From contig NZ_CP117255.1 of NCBI RefSeq assembly GCF_003240565.2, forward strand, positions 3,401,501 to 3,465,500: 64,000 nt of DNA, in the 5' to 3' direction. Positions 27,652 to 36,913 of this stretch are shown piece after piece. Within the stretch, counting starts at the first letter, position 1. Each line of letters opens with the position of its first letter. Under the pieces are notes generated by a model. The model ran no database searches. It was not told the origin of the DNA and was given only the letters and a program-made list of their open reading frames with translations. Made by a program: the position numbers and the translations under genes. The stretch is from Rhizobium tumorigenes. GTDB taxonomy: Bacteria > Pseudomonadota > Alphaproteobacteria > Rhizobiales > Rhizobiaceae.

Positions 27652-27792
27652 ATGGCTAAAGGTCAGATGAAGAGCAACCGCGAAACCCGCAAGCCCAAGA
27701 AGGACAAGGCGGACGTCAAGTCGGCCACGCTTATCGGCTCGCAGGTCAAGCAGGCGGAAAGCAGCCTGAAGCTCGGCAAGAAAGACAAGTAA
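27652..27792 (+). CDS. Small basic conserved protein, 46 residues
   Basis: Starts at the ATG at 27652 with CGGAG six bases before it. The protein starts MAKGQMKSNRETRKPKKDK, is strongly positively charged and contains no membrane segment. Similar lysine-rich 45-65 residue proteins following a MAKGQM(K/R)SNRE pattern are common in Rhizobiaceae and have no assigned function; this recognition is from pattern, not a search. It lies downstream of rpsU but beyond a terminator, so it has its own promoter. Could bind nucleic acid. Confidence 0.68.
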   Translation: MAKGQMKSNRETRKPKKDKADVKSATLIGSQVKQAESSLKLGKKDK

Positions 27793-28070
27793 ATCCCGAC
27801 AATACGAAGTCAAGATACAGCGTCGGCCTGCGATCCGTGAGATAGGCAGGCCGCAGCCACGCTGATAGCAAACCCGATATACTGCCGGACTTCACGGCTC
27901 CCTCTCACTGATCCTGTATTGTCGCAAGATAATCTGGGACACCGGCTATCAGCACTGGAAAATCTCCGGTTCGTGGCCCAAAGTCGCGCATCGCGAAGCC
28001 TGCTCCCAGGCATCCCCTGGCTTATTGGCAGGGCAACGCTCCCTTTCTCGCACTTGCCCACCGAGGTTCC

Positions 28071-28682
28071 ATGGTCCGCGTGCTCGTCCTGTTTGCTCAT
28101 CCCGGCCAGCGCCATTCGAAGATCAACGTCGCAATGGCGAAGACCGCGCGGTCCATTGAAGGCATCACCTTCGTAGATCTCTATGCTGAATACCCAACCT
28201 TCAATATCGATATAGACCTGGAACAGACGCGGCTGCTGGAGCATGATGTTCTGGTTCTGCAGTTCCCGATCTACTGGTATTCGACGCCGTCTCTTCTGAA
28301 GGAATGGCAGGATCTGGTGCTGGAATACGGTTTTGCCTATGGGCACGACGGAGATCGACTGAAGGGCAAGCGCTTCATGGTGGCCGCAACGGCCGGCGGG
28401 GATGAGCAAGCCTATCATCCGCAGGGACGCAATCATTTCGGCTTCCGCACTCTCCTGTCTCCACTCGAGCAGACGGCGAACCTTTGCCAGATGGAGTTCG
28501 TCGCACCCTTTGTGCTGTTTTCGGCGGGTAAAGGTGCTTCTGGCGGGCGAGGGGTGCAACACGTGGCGGACTACCGCGCGTTGCTGGAATCGCTGCGCGA
28601 CGATCGGTTCGACTACGAGGCGGCGCGCCATGTCGATGTGCTGCACCATGATACTCTTCCCATTCGAGGTGGCGCGCAATGA
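28071..28682 (+). CDS. NAD(P)H oxidoreductase, KefF/KefG-like ancillary subunit
   Basis: 203 residues, flavodoxin-2 fold. FMN-binding and core segments are VLVLFAHPGQRHSKINVAMA at the start, VLQFPIYWYSTPSLLKEWQD, and FMVAATAGGDEQAYHP. Homologous KefF and KefG activate the glutathione-gated KefC/KefB potassium efflux systems and carry quinone reductase activity. The stop overlaps the start of the antiporter gene by four bases (ATGA), so they are translated together. Start at 28071, the first ATG of the aligned family (frame otherwise blocked). Role: potassium efflux under electrophile stress. Confidence 0.87.
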   Translation: MVRVLVLFAHPGQRHSKINVAMAKTARSIEGITFVDLYAEYPTFNIDIDLEQTRLLEHDVLVLQFPIYWYSTPSLLKEWQDLVLEYGFAYGHDGDRLKGKRFMVAATAGGDEQAYHPQGRNHFGFRTLLSPLEQTANLCQMEFVAPFVLFSAGKGASGGRGVQHVADYRALLESLRDDRFDYEAARHVDVLHHDTLPIRGGAQ

Positions 28683-30598
28683 GCGGATTTGTCTTCCAGG
28701 CTTTCGTCTATCTTCTCGCCGCCGTCGTTTCGGTGCTGGTCGCCAAGCGCCTCGGCCTCGGTTCGGTGCTGGGTTACCTCATTGCTGGTGTGCTCATCGG
28801 CCCGGTCTTTCACCTGATTGGCAACGAGACGAAGGATCTGCAGCATTTTGCGGAGTTCGGCGTCGTCATGATGTTGTTCCTTGTCGGGCTCGAGCTGCAG
28901 CCGCGCGCGCTCTGGGAAATGCGGGCAAAGCTGGTCGGCCTCGGCGGTCTTCAGGTTGTCGGCACTGCGGCGATCGTCACAGCGATTGGCATGGCGTTTG
29001 GTCAGGTGTGGAGCGTAGCACTCACTGTGGGCTTGATTTTCTCCCTTTCGTCGACCGCAATCGTATTGCAGACGCTCGGGGAAAAGGGCCTTCTGAAATC
29101 TGACGGTGGCCAGGCAAGCTTTTCCGTCCTGCTGTTCCAGGATATCGCCGTCATCCCGATGCTGGCATTCATTCCGCTACTGGCCCTGCCGGAACTCAGT
29201 CATCATGCGCAGGAAGTGGCTGCAGCCTCCGGCAACCATGAAAGCGTCAGTCTGCTCGCCGGACTCCCGGCATGGCAGGTGGCGATCATCACCTTGGCCG
29301 CCGTTGCCTTTGTCGTCGTCGCCGGCCACTACCTTTCTCGGCCCATCTTCAGGATCATCGCCGCCGCAAAGCTGCGCGAGATTTTCACGGCGGCAGCCTT
29401 GCTGCTGGTCATCGCCATTGCCCTGTTGATGTCTGTCGTCGGCCTGTCGCCGGCGCTCGGCACCTTCCTGGCCGGCGTGGTGCTGGCCAACAGCGAATTC
29501 CGGCACGAGCTGGAGAGCGACATCGAGCCCTTCAAGGGCCTGCTGCTCGGCCTTTTCTTCATCACCGTCGGGGCCAGTATCGATTTTGCGTTGCTATGGG
29601 CACACCTCGGCGTCGTCCTGGGCCTGACGGTGGCGCTGATGGCAGTCAAGGTCGGCGTGCTCTATGGCCTGGCGCAGTCCTTCAAGCTGCGCGGCTCCGA
29701 CAAATGGCTGTTCGCGCTCGGCTTGGCGCAGGCGGGCGAGTTCGGCTTCGTCCTCCTGTCCTTCACCGTACAGAATGCCGTTCTTCCACCGGATGTCGCT
29801 GCGGTCCTGCTGCTGGTGGTCGCCCTGTCCATGATGCTGACACCGGCCCTCTTCATCATGCTCGATAAGGTCATCCTGCCACGCTACAACAGGCAGCAGG
29901 CGGAAGAAGCTGACGAGATCACCGAGCCGGGTTCGGTCATCATTGCCGGCGTCGGGCGTTTTGGCCAGATCATCAATCGGCTGCTGCTGGCCAATGGCTA
30001 CAAGACCGTGGTTCTCGACCACCGGGCCGATGTCGTCGAAGGCGTGCGCAAGTTCGGTGTGCGGTCGTTTTTCGGAGATGCCGGGCGTCCGGATCTGCTG
30101 CACGCAGCAGGTCTGTCGAGCGCCAAGCTGCTGATCGTCGCGATCGACGATGTCGAGCGGACCATAGAGATCGTCAAGCATGCGCGCCGGGAAAATCCGC
30201 AGCTGCACATCATTGCCCGCGCCTTCGACCGTGGACACGTCTACCGTCTCTACCAGGCCGGTGCGAACGACATTGTGCGGGAAATGTTCGACAGTTCGGT
30301 GCGGGCCGGCGGTTACGCCCTGTCGGCGCTCGGCATGCACGCCTACGAAGTCGAGAAGAGCAAGGCTGTCTTCGTCAAGCAGGACCGATGGGGCCTTCGC
30401 CAGCTGGCGCCCCTGTGGAGAGAGGATATCGAGGTCTTCAACAACCCCGAATACATCGCCCGGTCAAAGGAGATCGGCGAAATCCTCGATGCCGCCATGC
30501 TCGGCGACCGAAGCGCCCTGCACGACAGGACGGAGCGCGGCTGGATGCCGCCCGGCGCGCGTGCGCGGCCGGACGAAGAAGGTTCACCCGCCGCCTAG
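28679..30598 (+). CDS. Glutathione-regulated potassium/proton antiporter, KefB/KefC type
   Basis: 639 residues. N-terminal CPA2 membrane domain of about 12-13 helices (residues 5-390) with EFGVVMMLFLVGLELQPRALW and SSTAIVLQTLGEKG; the pattern matches KefC/KefB. A cytosolic RCK/TrkA-N Rossmann domain starts near 418 with VIIAGVGRFGQIINRLLLANG and reads KTVVLDHR and FFGDAGRPDLLHAAG, the NAD/glutathione-binding segments. The C-terminal tail is short, as in KefB. Translationally coupled to the preceding KefF-like gene. Under electrophile stress, glutathione adducts open such systems, acidifying the cytoplasm. Confidence 0.9.
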   Translation: MSGFVFQAFVYLLAAVVSVLVAKRLGLGSVLGYLIAGVLIGPVFHLIGNETKDLQHFAEFGVVMMLFLVGLELQPRALWEMRAKLVGLGGLQVVGTAAIVTAIGMAFGQVWSVALTVGLIFSLSSTAIVLQTLGEKGLLKSDGGQASFSVLLFQDIAVIPMLAFIPLLALPELSHHAQEVAAASGNHESVSLLAGLPAWQVAIITLAAVAFVVVAGHYLSRPIFRIIAAAKLREIFTAAALLLVIAIALLMSVVGLSPALGTFLAGVVLANSEFRHELESDIEPFKGLLLGLFFITVGASIDFALLWAHLGVVLGLTVALMAVKVGVLYGLAQSFKLRGSDKWLFALGLAQAGEFGFVLLSFTVQNAVLPPDVAAVLLLVVALSMMLTPALFIMLDKVILPRYNRQQAEEADEITEPGSVIIAGVGRFGQIINRLLLANGYKTVVLDHRADVVEGVRKFGVRSFFGDAGRPDLLHAAGLSSAKLLIVAIDDVERTIEIVKHARRENPQLHIIARAFDRGHVYRLYQAGANDIVREMFDSSVRAGGYALSALGMHAYEVEKSKAVFVKQDRWGLRQLAPLWREDIEVFNNPEYIARSKEIGEILDAAMLGDRSALHDRTERGWMPPGARARPDEEGSPAA

Positions 30599-30611
30599 CG
30601 ACGCGCTGATC

Positions 30612-31271
30612 TCAGCGGTGGTCGAGTTTGGCGACCAGCCGGTCGCCGAACCACTGCATGGCGCAGACGATGACGATCAGCACGGCAACCACGGCGACCA
30701 TCACACTGGTCTCGAACCGCTGGTAGCCGTAGCGGATGGCAAGGTCTCCAAGCCCGCCGGCACCGATCGCACCGGCCATGGCCGACGCGCCGATCAGCGT
30801 AACCAGCGTCACCGTGAAGCCAGCAACCAGGCCCGGCATCGCTTCCGGCACCAGCACCTCGCGGACGATTGTCCAGCGGTTTCCGCCCATCGCCCGCACG
30901 GCGTCGATCAGTCCGTGATCGACCTCGCGTAGCGATACTTCCGCAATGCGTGCGTAATACGGGATAGCCGCGATGGCGAGCGGCACGATGGCAGCCGTCG
31001 TTCCGAGCGCCGTACCGACGATCAGCCGTGTCAGAGGTATCAATGCCACCAGCAGGATAATGAAAGGCACGGACCGGAAGCCGTTGATGATGGCGCCGAG
31101 AATGCTGTTGATCCAGCGATGTTCGGCGATGCCGCCTTTCCCCGTCGTCACCAGCGCCAGCCCGAGCGGCAGGCCGACGATGAGGGAAATCAGCCCCGAG
31201 GCGACAGTCATGACTATCGTCTCCCAGATGGAGCGGCCGAGCAGTTCAAGCATGATCGGTGTCATAGCCAA
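30612..31271 (-). CDS. metI: Methionine ABC transporter permease
   Basis: 219 residues, inner membrane, five predicted helices. The BPD_transp_1 EAA loop is seen in REVLVPEAMPGLVAGFTVTL, which contacts MetN. The C-terminal GAGGLGDLAIRYGYQRFE segment is the typical MetI signature. Last gene of metQNI; its ATG at 31271 overlaps the end of metN by 26 bases. Convergent with the Kef gene, 13 bases away. Imports L- and probably D-methionine. Confidence 0.93.
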   Translation of the reverse strand: MAMTPIMLELLGRSIWETIVMTVASGLISLIVGLPLGLALVTTGKGGIAEHRWINSILGAIINGFRSVPFIILLVALIPLTRLIVGTALGTTAAIVPLAIAAIPYYARIAEVSLREVDHGLIDAVRAMGGNRWTIVREVLVPEAMPGLVAGFTVTLVTLIGASAMAGAIGAGGLGDLAIRYGYQRFETSVMVAVVAVLIVIVCAMQWFGDRLVAKLDHR

Positions 31272-32325
31272 GCACCTCCACCCGCGCCGAGCGGGCTTTT
31301 AGAAATTGTTGCACGTCGCCGGCCAGCGCCGGATTTTCGGTTGGCACGGCAATGAAGAACCGTGCCACCGGCTGGTTCTGGATATGGTCTATCCCGCCAT
31401 GCACCAGCCGGTAGGAGTTCGGCAGTGCCGTCGACAGGTCGTTGAAGACGGCTCCCTGCGCTGCGGGTCCGGCAACATCGACGCTGATGATCGCTTCCGT
31501 CCCCGATGTCGGAGAAAGGCGCTGCAGGATATGATCCGGCAGCTGCGGGCGAATGCCTTCGAGCAGGCTCTGGGTGATCGGCTGCTGCGGATCCGAGAAG
31601 ACAGACCAGACACGGCCCTCCTCGACGATCCGGCCGGCATCGATGACGGCCACGCGGTCGGCAACTGAGCGGACGACCTCCATCTCGTGAGTGACCAGCA
31701 GGATTGTCAGGCCGAGCTTCTGATTGATGTCCTTGAGCAGCGCCAGTATGGCCCGCGTGGTTTCCGGATCGAGCGCCGAGGTGGCCTCGTCGGAGAGAAG
31801 CAGTGCCGGTCGTGCTGCCAGCGCCCGGGCGATCCCGACCCGCTGCTTCTGGCCGCCGGAGAGCTCCGAGGGATAGGCCTTCGCCTTGTCTGCCAGGCCG
31901 ACGAGATCCAGAAGTTCACCGGCGCGCTTCAGACGCTCCCCCCTGCCGATGCCTTCGATCTTCAGCGGCAGTGCGACGTTTTCCTCGACGGTCTTTGCAG
32001 AAAGCAGGTTGAAATGCTGGAAGATCATGCCGATCCGCCGGCGCATCGGCTGCAGATCCTGCTCCGCCAGTCCGGTGATGTCGCGGCCTTCGATCTCGAT
32101 CCCTCCGCTGTCGGCTCGCTCCAGTCCATTGAGGCAACGGATGAGCGTCGATTTGCCGGCGCCGCTGCGACCGATGATGCCGAGGATCTCTCCGCGATGG
32201 ACGGTGAGCGAAATGCCGTCCAGCGCCGGCGTGGTGCCAAAGCGACGGGCGACGTCTGTCAGCCGGACAACCTCCTCTGTGGTTGCTAGCGACTGCGCCT
32301 CAGCCGCGGTCGGAATATCGTTCAT
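31246..32325 (-). CDS. metN: Methionine ABC transporter ATPase
   Basis: 359 residues from ATG 32325, preceded by AAGGAAAAGACA; the frame opens to 32340. ABC ATPase motifs: Walker A GRSGAGKSTLIRCLNG, signature LSGGQKQRVGIARALA, Walker B LLLSDEATSALD, H-loop LVTHEMEV. The C-terminal NIL domain (residues about 270-359, RLSPTSGTEAIISVDVAG onward) is the methionine-sensing, trans-inhibition module of MetN. Encoded between metQ and metI. No SAM riboswitch is seen upstream of the operon. Confidence 0.94.
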   Translation of the reverse strand: MNDIPTAAEAQSLATTEEVVRLTDVARRFGTTPALDGISLTVHRGEILGIIGRSGAGKSTLIRCLNGLERADSGGIEIEGRDITGLAEQDLQPMRRRIGMIFQHFNLLSAKTVEENVALPLKIEGIGRGERLKRAGELLDLVGLADKAKAYPSELSGGQKQRVGIARALAARPALLLSDEATSALDPETTRAILALLKDINQKLGLTILLVTHEMEVVRSVADRVAVIDAGRIVEEGRVWSVFSDPQQPITQSLLEGIRPQLPDHILQRLSPTSGTEAIISVDVAGPAAQGAVFNDLSTALPNSYRLVHGGIDHIQNQPVARFFIAVPTENPALAGDVQQFLKARSARVEVLGYDTDHA

Positions 32326-32407
32326 TGTCTTTTCCTTCATGCCTTCACGTCAAGGCGGCCCGGAATGATCCGGGCCGCCTTGGTCGATAGCTGATGTCGC
32401 GCAGATA

Positions 32408-33256
32408 TCAATAGGCGCTGATGCCGGTGCCCTTGTAGACCTTGTCGAACTCGGCCTTGACGTCAGGGTTCTGGTAGGATGCGACCAGCGTCTTCACCCA
32501 TTCCTGGTTCTCGTTGCCCTGCTTGACGGCGATGAAATTGCGGTAGGGGTTGTCGGAGACAGGCTCCTGGGTAATGCGGTCATCGGCCGACAGGCCGCTC
32601 TTCAGCGCCCAGTCGGTATTAACGACAGCCGCATCTAGATCGTCGATCGAGCGGCCGACGATGCCGGCATCGAGCTCCTTGATCTCGATTTTCTTGGGGT
32701 TCTCGGACACGTCGGCGACGGTTGCCAGAATCCCGGTGCCGTCCTTGAGCTTGATCAGGCCGGCGGTCTGCAGCACGCGCAGGGCGCGGCCCTCGTTCGA
32801 CGGATCGTTCGGCACGCCGATCACGGCGCCATTCGGTATCTCGCCGACCGACTTGTATTTCTTGGTGTAGAGACCGATCGGCCAGACGCCGGTAAAGCCG
32901 ACGCGGACGATGTGGTAGCCGTGCGTCTTGATCTGGTTGTCGAGGTAGGGCTGGTGCTGGAAGGCATTGGCATCGATCTCGCCACGCTCCAGCGCCTCGT
33001 TCGGCTGGGTGTAGTCGTTAAAGGCTACCGTCTCGATCTTCAGGCCCTTCTTGGCTGCCTCGGCGGTCACCACACGCCAGACGTCCTCGTCCTCGCCACT
33101 CATGATACCGACCTTGATCGACTTGTCTGCAGCCAGGCTCGACTGCGGCAAGGCCGCAAAGCCAATGATGGCTGCCGCCGACGCGATCATCGCGGCAAGG
33201 CCAGCGCGACGCGACAGGCTGGAGGTCAAAAGATTGAATTTGAATGTCTTGGTCAT
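32408..33256 (-). CDS. metQ: Methionine ABC transporter substrate-binding protein
   Basis: 282 residues. Signal sequence with basic start MTKTFKFNL, twin-Arg-like SLSRRAG and hydrophobic core AAMIASAAAIIGFAA, cleaved near LAADKS; no lipobox Cys, so it is periplasmic rather than a lipoprotein. Mature fold of the NlpA/MetQ family (VGIMSGEDEDVWRVV, EIDANAFQHQPYLDNQIKTHGY). First gene of the metQ-metN-metI operon; 82 bases separate it from metN. Probable methionine binding. Confidence 0.93.
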   Translation of the reverse strand: MTKTFKFNLLTSSLSRRAGLAAMIASAAAIIGFAALPQSSLAADKSIKVGIMSGEDEDVWRVVTAEAAKKGLKIETVAFNDYTQPNEALERGEIDANAFQHQPYLDNQIKTHGYHIVRVGFTGVWPIGLYTKKYKSVGEIPNGAVIGVPNDPSNEGRALRVLQTAGLIKLKDGTGILATVADVSENPKKIEIKELDAGIVGRSIDDLDAAVVNTDWALKSGLSADDRITQEPVSDNPYRNFIAVKQGNENQEWVKTLVASYQNPDVKAEFDKVYKGTGISAY

Positions 33257-33415
33257 TGTTTCGTCCCGTCAAAATCGCGGGGCTTTCCGCCCCTTCACGC
33301 GGAGACAATCGCAAATGGGAGATCCCTATGCCAAGCACGATCATCTGTTGTTGGCGCAAGGACAGGAAAACCTGTGTTGCCGTTGAGCGATCGACGCCGC
33401 ATTTATTTCAGCGCT

Positions 33416-33430
33416 ACCACCACCACCACC
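33416..33430. repeat. Trinucleotide tract (ACC)5
   Basis: Five perfect ACC repeats (GGT on the metQ coding strand), 160 bases upstream of the metQ start and 25 bases beyond the end of the FAD-protein gene. Short enough to be chance in GC-rich DNA; it could slip and vary between strains. Confidence 0.6.
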
Positions 33431-33454
33431 GCCGTTGGCGCGCCGATCTGAAGA

Positions 33455-34813
33455 CTACCCCTCAACACCGGCGATGGACCTTGCCACGTCCCGTGCCTGC
33501 ATGCGGATATCGGGCACCGCCGTGATCTCCCAGAATTGCCCTGCTGTCAGCGCGCCGATTGCAAACAGCCCGTCCTGTGGACGACCGCTGGCATCGAGCA
33601 CTTGCGAATGTCGGTCAACGACGATCCCAAGCCCTAGTTCATCTGCGGCAATCATGCCTTTCTCCAGCATTTCGCGCAGCAGCGGCGAATGGGCAACGCC
33701 GGCCCGCTCCATGCCCGTGCAGTTAACGATCCAGTCTGCGCGCAAGCAGGCCTCTTCCTGGCGGCCGCGTGGCCGGTAGTGAATGTCCAGTCCGACCTCC
33801 GTCTGGCGGATCGCCTGCAGAAACCCTGCATGCGCCGTTACCGTCCCGTCTTTCACCAATCCATCGAACTCCCTGAACACCGCAGGCGCGATACGGTGGC
33901 GGTGAATATTCCACCAGGCAAGTGCGTGGCGTAGAAACCGCGCCCGCTGGTCTTTGTCCAGCCTCTGCCAGAGCGACTGGGTCTGCGAGCGCAGGCCGTC
34001 CATCACGTCGCGCCAGTCCGTTCCATCGCGCACCTGCCGTCGCAGCGCGTGCAGGACGACACTCATCGCCATCGTGTCTGTCGGAAGGTCCGGTTTCGCC
34101 GGAGAATGATGCCCGGCGCGGTGCGAATGCGGCAGCAACCCGCGCCGCGAAAGCAGATGGATCGGTCCACGATGCCCATGCGCCCTGAGCGCAAGCACCT
34201 GGTCGACCATGGTGAGGCCCGAGCCGAGAATGCACATCTCGTCCGAAGGCGCGACCTTCGAAAGCCAGCCCAGCCGCCATGGGTTGCGCACGATCCTGGG
34301 TTTTGCGGCAGCATCGAGGCTGCCCGATCCAAGCGGCAGCTCCGCATTTCCGACGCCGAGACAGAGGACGACGTTGCGTGCGGTCATTTCCGTATGGTTG
34401 TCGAGATGGAAGATCACGCCTGAGGTCTCGCACTCGACGCAGGCCCTTGCCTTCGCCTTGATGAAATCGACGCCGGCACGGTTCGGTCTGTCGCGCAATA
34501 ATGCAGCCAGCCGATCGCGCAGATAACGCCCGTAATCCCCACGCGAGGCGAAGTCGTGGGTATCGACCAGCCGGTTCTCGGCGCGCAGCCATACGACGAA
34601 ATCGTCCGGTTCGTCCGGGAACACGCTCATGCGACCCGCCGGCACATTCAGGCGGTGTAGATAGAATTCCGTTCTGTAAGCAGTCCCGCGCCCGAACCCC
34701 GGATCGTCTCCTACCACGGCGACACGTGCCGATGATGGCAGCAGCCTGAGCAGATTGATCGTCACGGCTATAGCCGAAAACCCCGAGCCAACGACAGCGA
34801 CATCATACGCCAT
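33455..34813 (-). CDS. FAD/NAD(P)-binding protein (FAD_NAD_bind_9 type)
   Basis: 452 residues from ATG 34813. Starts with AYDVAVVGSGFSAIAVTINLL, the dinucleotide-binding fold, and contains YLHRLNVPAGRMSVF, VVLCLGVGN, CILGSGLTMVDQVLAL, and DWIVNCTGMERAG, all typical of the HI0933/FAD-NAD-bind-9 protein family, whose members are often annotated only as oxidoreductases and occur near sulfur or siderophore metabolism genes. Cytosolic; substrate unknown. It lies upstream of metQNI on the same strand but separated by about 200 bases. Confidence 0.83.
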   Translation of the reverse strand: MAYDVAVVGSGFSAIAVTINLLRLLPSSARVAVVGDDPGFGRGTAYRTEFYLHRLNVPAGRMSVFPDEPDDFVVWLRAENRLVDTHDFASRGDYGRYLRDRLAALLRDRPNRAGVDFIKAKARACVECETSGVIFHLDNHTEMTARNVVLCLGVGNAELPLGSGSLDAAAKPRIVRNPWRLGWLSKVAPSDEMCILGSGLTMVDQVLALRAHGHRGPIHLLSRRGLLPHSHRAGHHSPAKPDLPTDTMAMSVVLHALRRQVRDGTDWRDVMDGLRSQTQSLWQRLDKDQRARFLRHALAWWNIHRHRIAPAVFREFDGLVKDGTVTAHAGFLQAIRQTEVGLDIHYRPRGRQEEACLRADWIVNCTGMERAGVAHSPLLREMLEKGMIAADELGLGIVVDRHSQVLDASGRPQDGLFAIGALTAGQFWEITAVPDIRMQARDVARSIAGVEG

Positions 34814-34999
34814 ATAGGCCCTCTTTCGTGTTCCCGCGCACACCGGCCACCATCGCAAACACCGCGATATCTGGCGCCGCTCAGTGAGCAAGTTACCGGA
34901 ATTGCTCGCAAAAAATTGCCAATTTCAGCCCGGCTCAGTTCTTCGTCTGAACGAACGCTACAGGAAATCAACCTCGAGGCCAAGACGCCGACGCCGGTA

Positions 35000-35911
35000 C
35001 TAGCTCAATGCAATGCTATGTCGCGCCACGAAATCGACCATTGCCCGGTCTTCGACGGCGTCTTTTTCGATCGCCTCGACGACACCGAAGACCTTGCGCT
35101 CGTATTTCGTCCGCTCCGCATCATAGGACCATCCGCGCGTTACCTTGGCCTGAAGTTCGGCGCGTGATTTGCTATAGTAGTGGTTGAGCTGCAGGAAGCG
35201 ATTGGAATAGAAGGCCGGCGATTTGCGGCCGGAGCGGGTGAATTGCTGGCCCGCATCGTTGACGGTGAGCTCTCCATGCTGGCGCGTCCGGAATTGGTGG
35301 ACGCTGACTTCGACCACTTCGCAGGGATCGACGATGCATTTGAAGTTGGAAACGTTTTCCTGCCGTGTCAGCGGATCTGCACCGCGCATCGTGTAGTTGG
35401 AAAGCAGCGGTCCCTCCGGCTTTACGGCATGACCCGATGTCCCGAACATATGCCAGGGCAGGGAGACATTCGGAAAGCCGCCGGCGCCTTCCAGGGCCTG
35501 CTCGATGGTTGACCCCTGTTTGGGCAACAGGAATTCATCGACGTCGATGAATGCCATGCGGCTGTATCGGCTACCGAAGTTGAGAATAGCGTGAGCAAAG
35601 GCAATCGCCTGGCCATTCAATAACTGGCCACTCGCCGCGTCCGATATGCGTGCGATCCACGGAACGATCGTCAGGGCATCGGTTGGAAGGAGATCCAACA
35701 GAAGCGCCTGCGTGCCATCCGTAGAACCGTCGTCATAGATATAGAAATGGCGCACGCCAACGGCACGGTGGAAGCGGACCCACTCTTCGATATAGGCTGC
35801 CTCGTTCTTGACGCAGGCCATGATCGCAATGCCGTTTCTGTCCGGAAACGGCACCGGCGGTAAGATCGTGAGCCTTCGTGTTAGCGGCTTTGCCGACTTG
35901 AACCAACCCAT
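35000..35911 (-). CDS. Glycosyltransferase family 92-like protein
   Basis: 303 residues. GT-A type with NGIAIMACVKNEAAYIEEWV and FYIYDDGSTDGTQ at the start, then the metal-binding-like MAFIDVDEFLLP (DxD) and WHMFGTSGH. The late LNHYYSKSRAEL motif is typical of DUF23/GT92 proteins. No signal peptide. Divergent from a second glycosyltransferase and part of a small surface-polysaccharide region. Donor and acceptor sugars unknown. Confidence 0.82.
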   Translation of the reverse strand: MGWFKSAKPLTRRLTILPPVPFPDRNGIAIMACVKNEAAYIEEWVRFHRAVGVRHFYIYDDGSTDGTQALLLDLLPTDALTIVPWIARISDAASGQLLNGQAIAFAHAILNFGSRYSRMAFIDVDEFLLPKQGSTIEQALEGAGGFPNVSLPWHMFGTSGHAVKPEGPLLSNYTMRGADPLTRQENVSNFKCIVDPCEVVEVSVHQFRTRQHGELTVNDAGQQFTRSGRKSPAFYSNRFLQLNHYYSKSRAELQAKVTRGWSYDAERTKYERKVFGVVEAIEKDAVEDRAMVDFVARHSIALS

Positions 35912-36220
35912 CTAGCCCTCTTTTATGCGACTGGGGCTGCCGAATCGCAGCGCGGTCGTGACAGCATATCCGCCTGCCGGGCTCTTGGGGCAAGTCGCGC
36001 TGCTGATGATGCTTCCTAACAAAATAGCGTCGCAATTCTGTCGACAAATGCGATCAGCGTCCTATTTCGCGTCGGAGCTGCAACTTGACTTTCGAAAGCG
36101 GGAGTTACAAGCATCAGGCCGTAGTTTTGATAACAGCGCCCACGTGACAACATCTGTTGTTTCGGGCAGGTGAAGGCTTTTCGGCTCGGCACCTGACACA
36201 TGGACGATAGCGGAGAGATC
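35912..36220. other. Divergent intergenic region between two glycosyltransferase genes
   Basis: 309 bases, AT-richer than its surroundings. It must carry promoters in both directions. Candidate plus-strand element TTGACT is at 36085-36090 without a convincing -10. No gene is supported; frames on both strands lack ribosome sites. CGGAGAG at 36211-36217 serves the downstream gene. Confidence 0.4.
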
Positions 36221-36907
36221 ATGATCGACAATTTAGCGCGTATTTTCGTCGGCTTCGATTCCAAGGAAGTCGTAGCCTACCACGTTCTCACGCAGAGCAT
36301 CATCGAACATTCATCCATTCCGGTGGCGTTCTCGCCGATCGTGCTCAGCAATCTCGGCGATCTCTTTACCCGCGAACGCAATGCCCTGCAGTCGACCGAG
36401 TTTTCCTTCTCGCGCTTTCTGGTGCCGCATCTCTGCAACTATGAAGGCTGGAGCATCTTCATGGATTGCGACATGCTGGCGCGCACCGACATAGCCGAGC
36501 TTTGGAACCTGCGCGACGACCGCTATGCGGCGATGTGCGTCAAGCACGATTACCAGCCTAAGGTTGAAACCAAGTTTCTTGGCCAGACCCAGACCAAGTA
36601 TCAGAAGAAAAACTGGTCCAGCCTGATCATGTTCAACAACGCCAAATGCCGCGCGCTGACGAAGGAATTCGTCAACACAGCGACCGGCCTCGAACTGCAC
36701 CAGTTCAAATGGCTGGAAAGCGATGACCAGATCGGCGAACTGCCGGTAACCTGGAATTATCTGGTCAACGAATACGATCACCGCCCTGATGCGAAGATCG
36801 TCCACTTCACCGACGGCGGTCCCTATTTCGACGAATACCGCAACGACGATTACTCGGAAGAATGGTTCGCGATGCGCGACCGCGTCCTTTCCGTTCAGCA
36901 GAAATAA
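36221..36907 (+). CDS. Glycosyltransferase, GT8-like
   Basis: 228 residues from ATG 36221, which has CGGAGAG just upstream; the frame opens to 36200. Starts NLARIFVGFDSKEVVAYHVL, similar to the nucleotide-binding first strand of GT8 proteins, then SIFMDCDMLARTDIAEL, a DxD metal site, and KIVHFTDGGPYFDEY at the end. No membrane segment. Followed after 6 bases by a gene of unknown type and then a sialyltransferase-like gene, suggesting one operon for a surface glycan. Confidence 0.83.
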   Translation: MIDNLARIFVGFDSKEVVAYHVLTQSIIEHSSIPVAFSPIVLSNLGDLFTRERNALQSTEFSFSRFLVPHLCNYEGWSIFMDCDMLARTDIAELWNLRDDRYAAMCVKHDYQPKVETKFLGQTQTKYQKKNWSSLIMFNNAKCRALTKEFVNTATGLELHQFKWLESDDQIGELPVTWNYLVNEYDHRPDAKIVHFTDGGPYFDEYRNDDYSEEWFAMRDRVLSVQQK

Positions 36908-36913
36908 GCATTC

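Noticed and set aside
33257..33450. Possible SAM-II riboswitch upstream of metQ
   Set aside because: No recognisable SAM-II core sequence or pseudoknot pairing; only a small (ACC)5 tract and short inverted repeats are seen.
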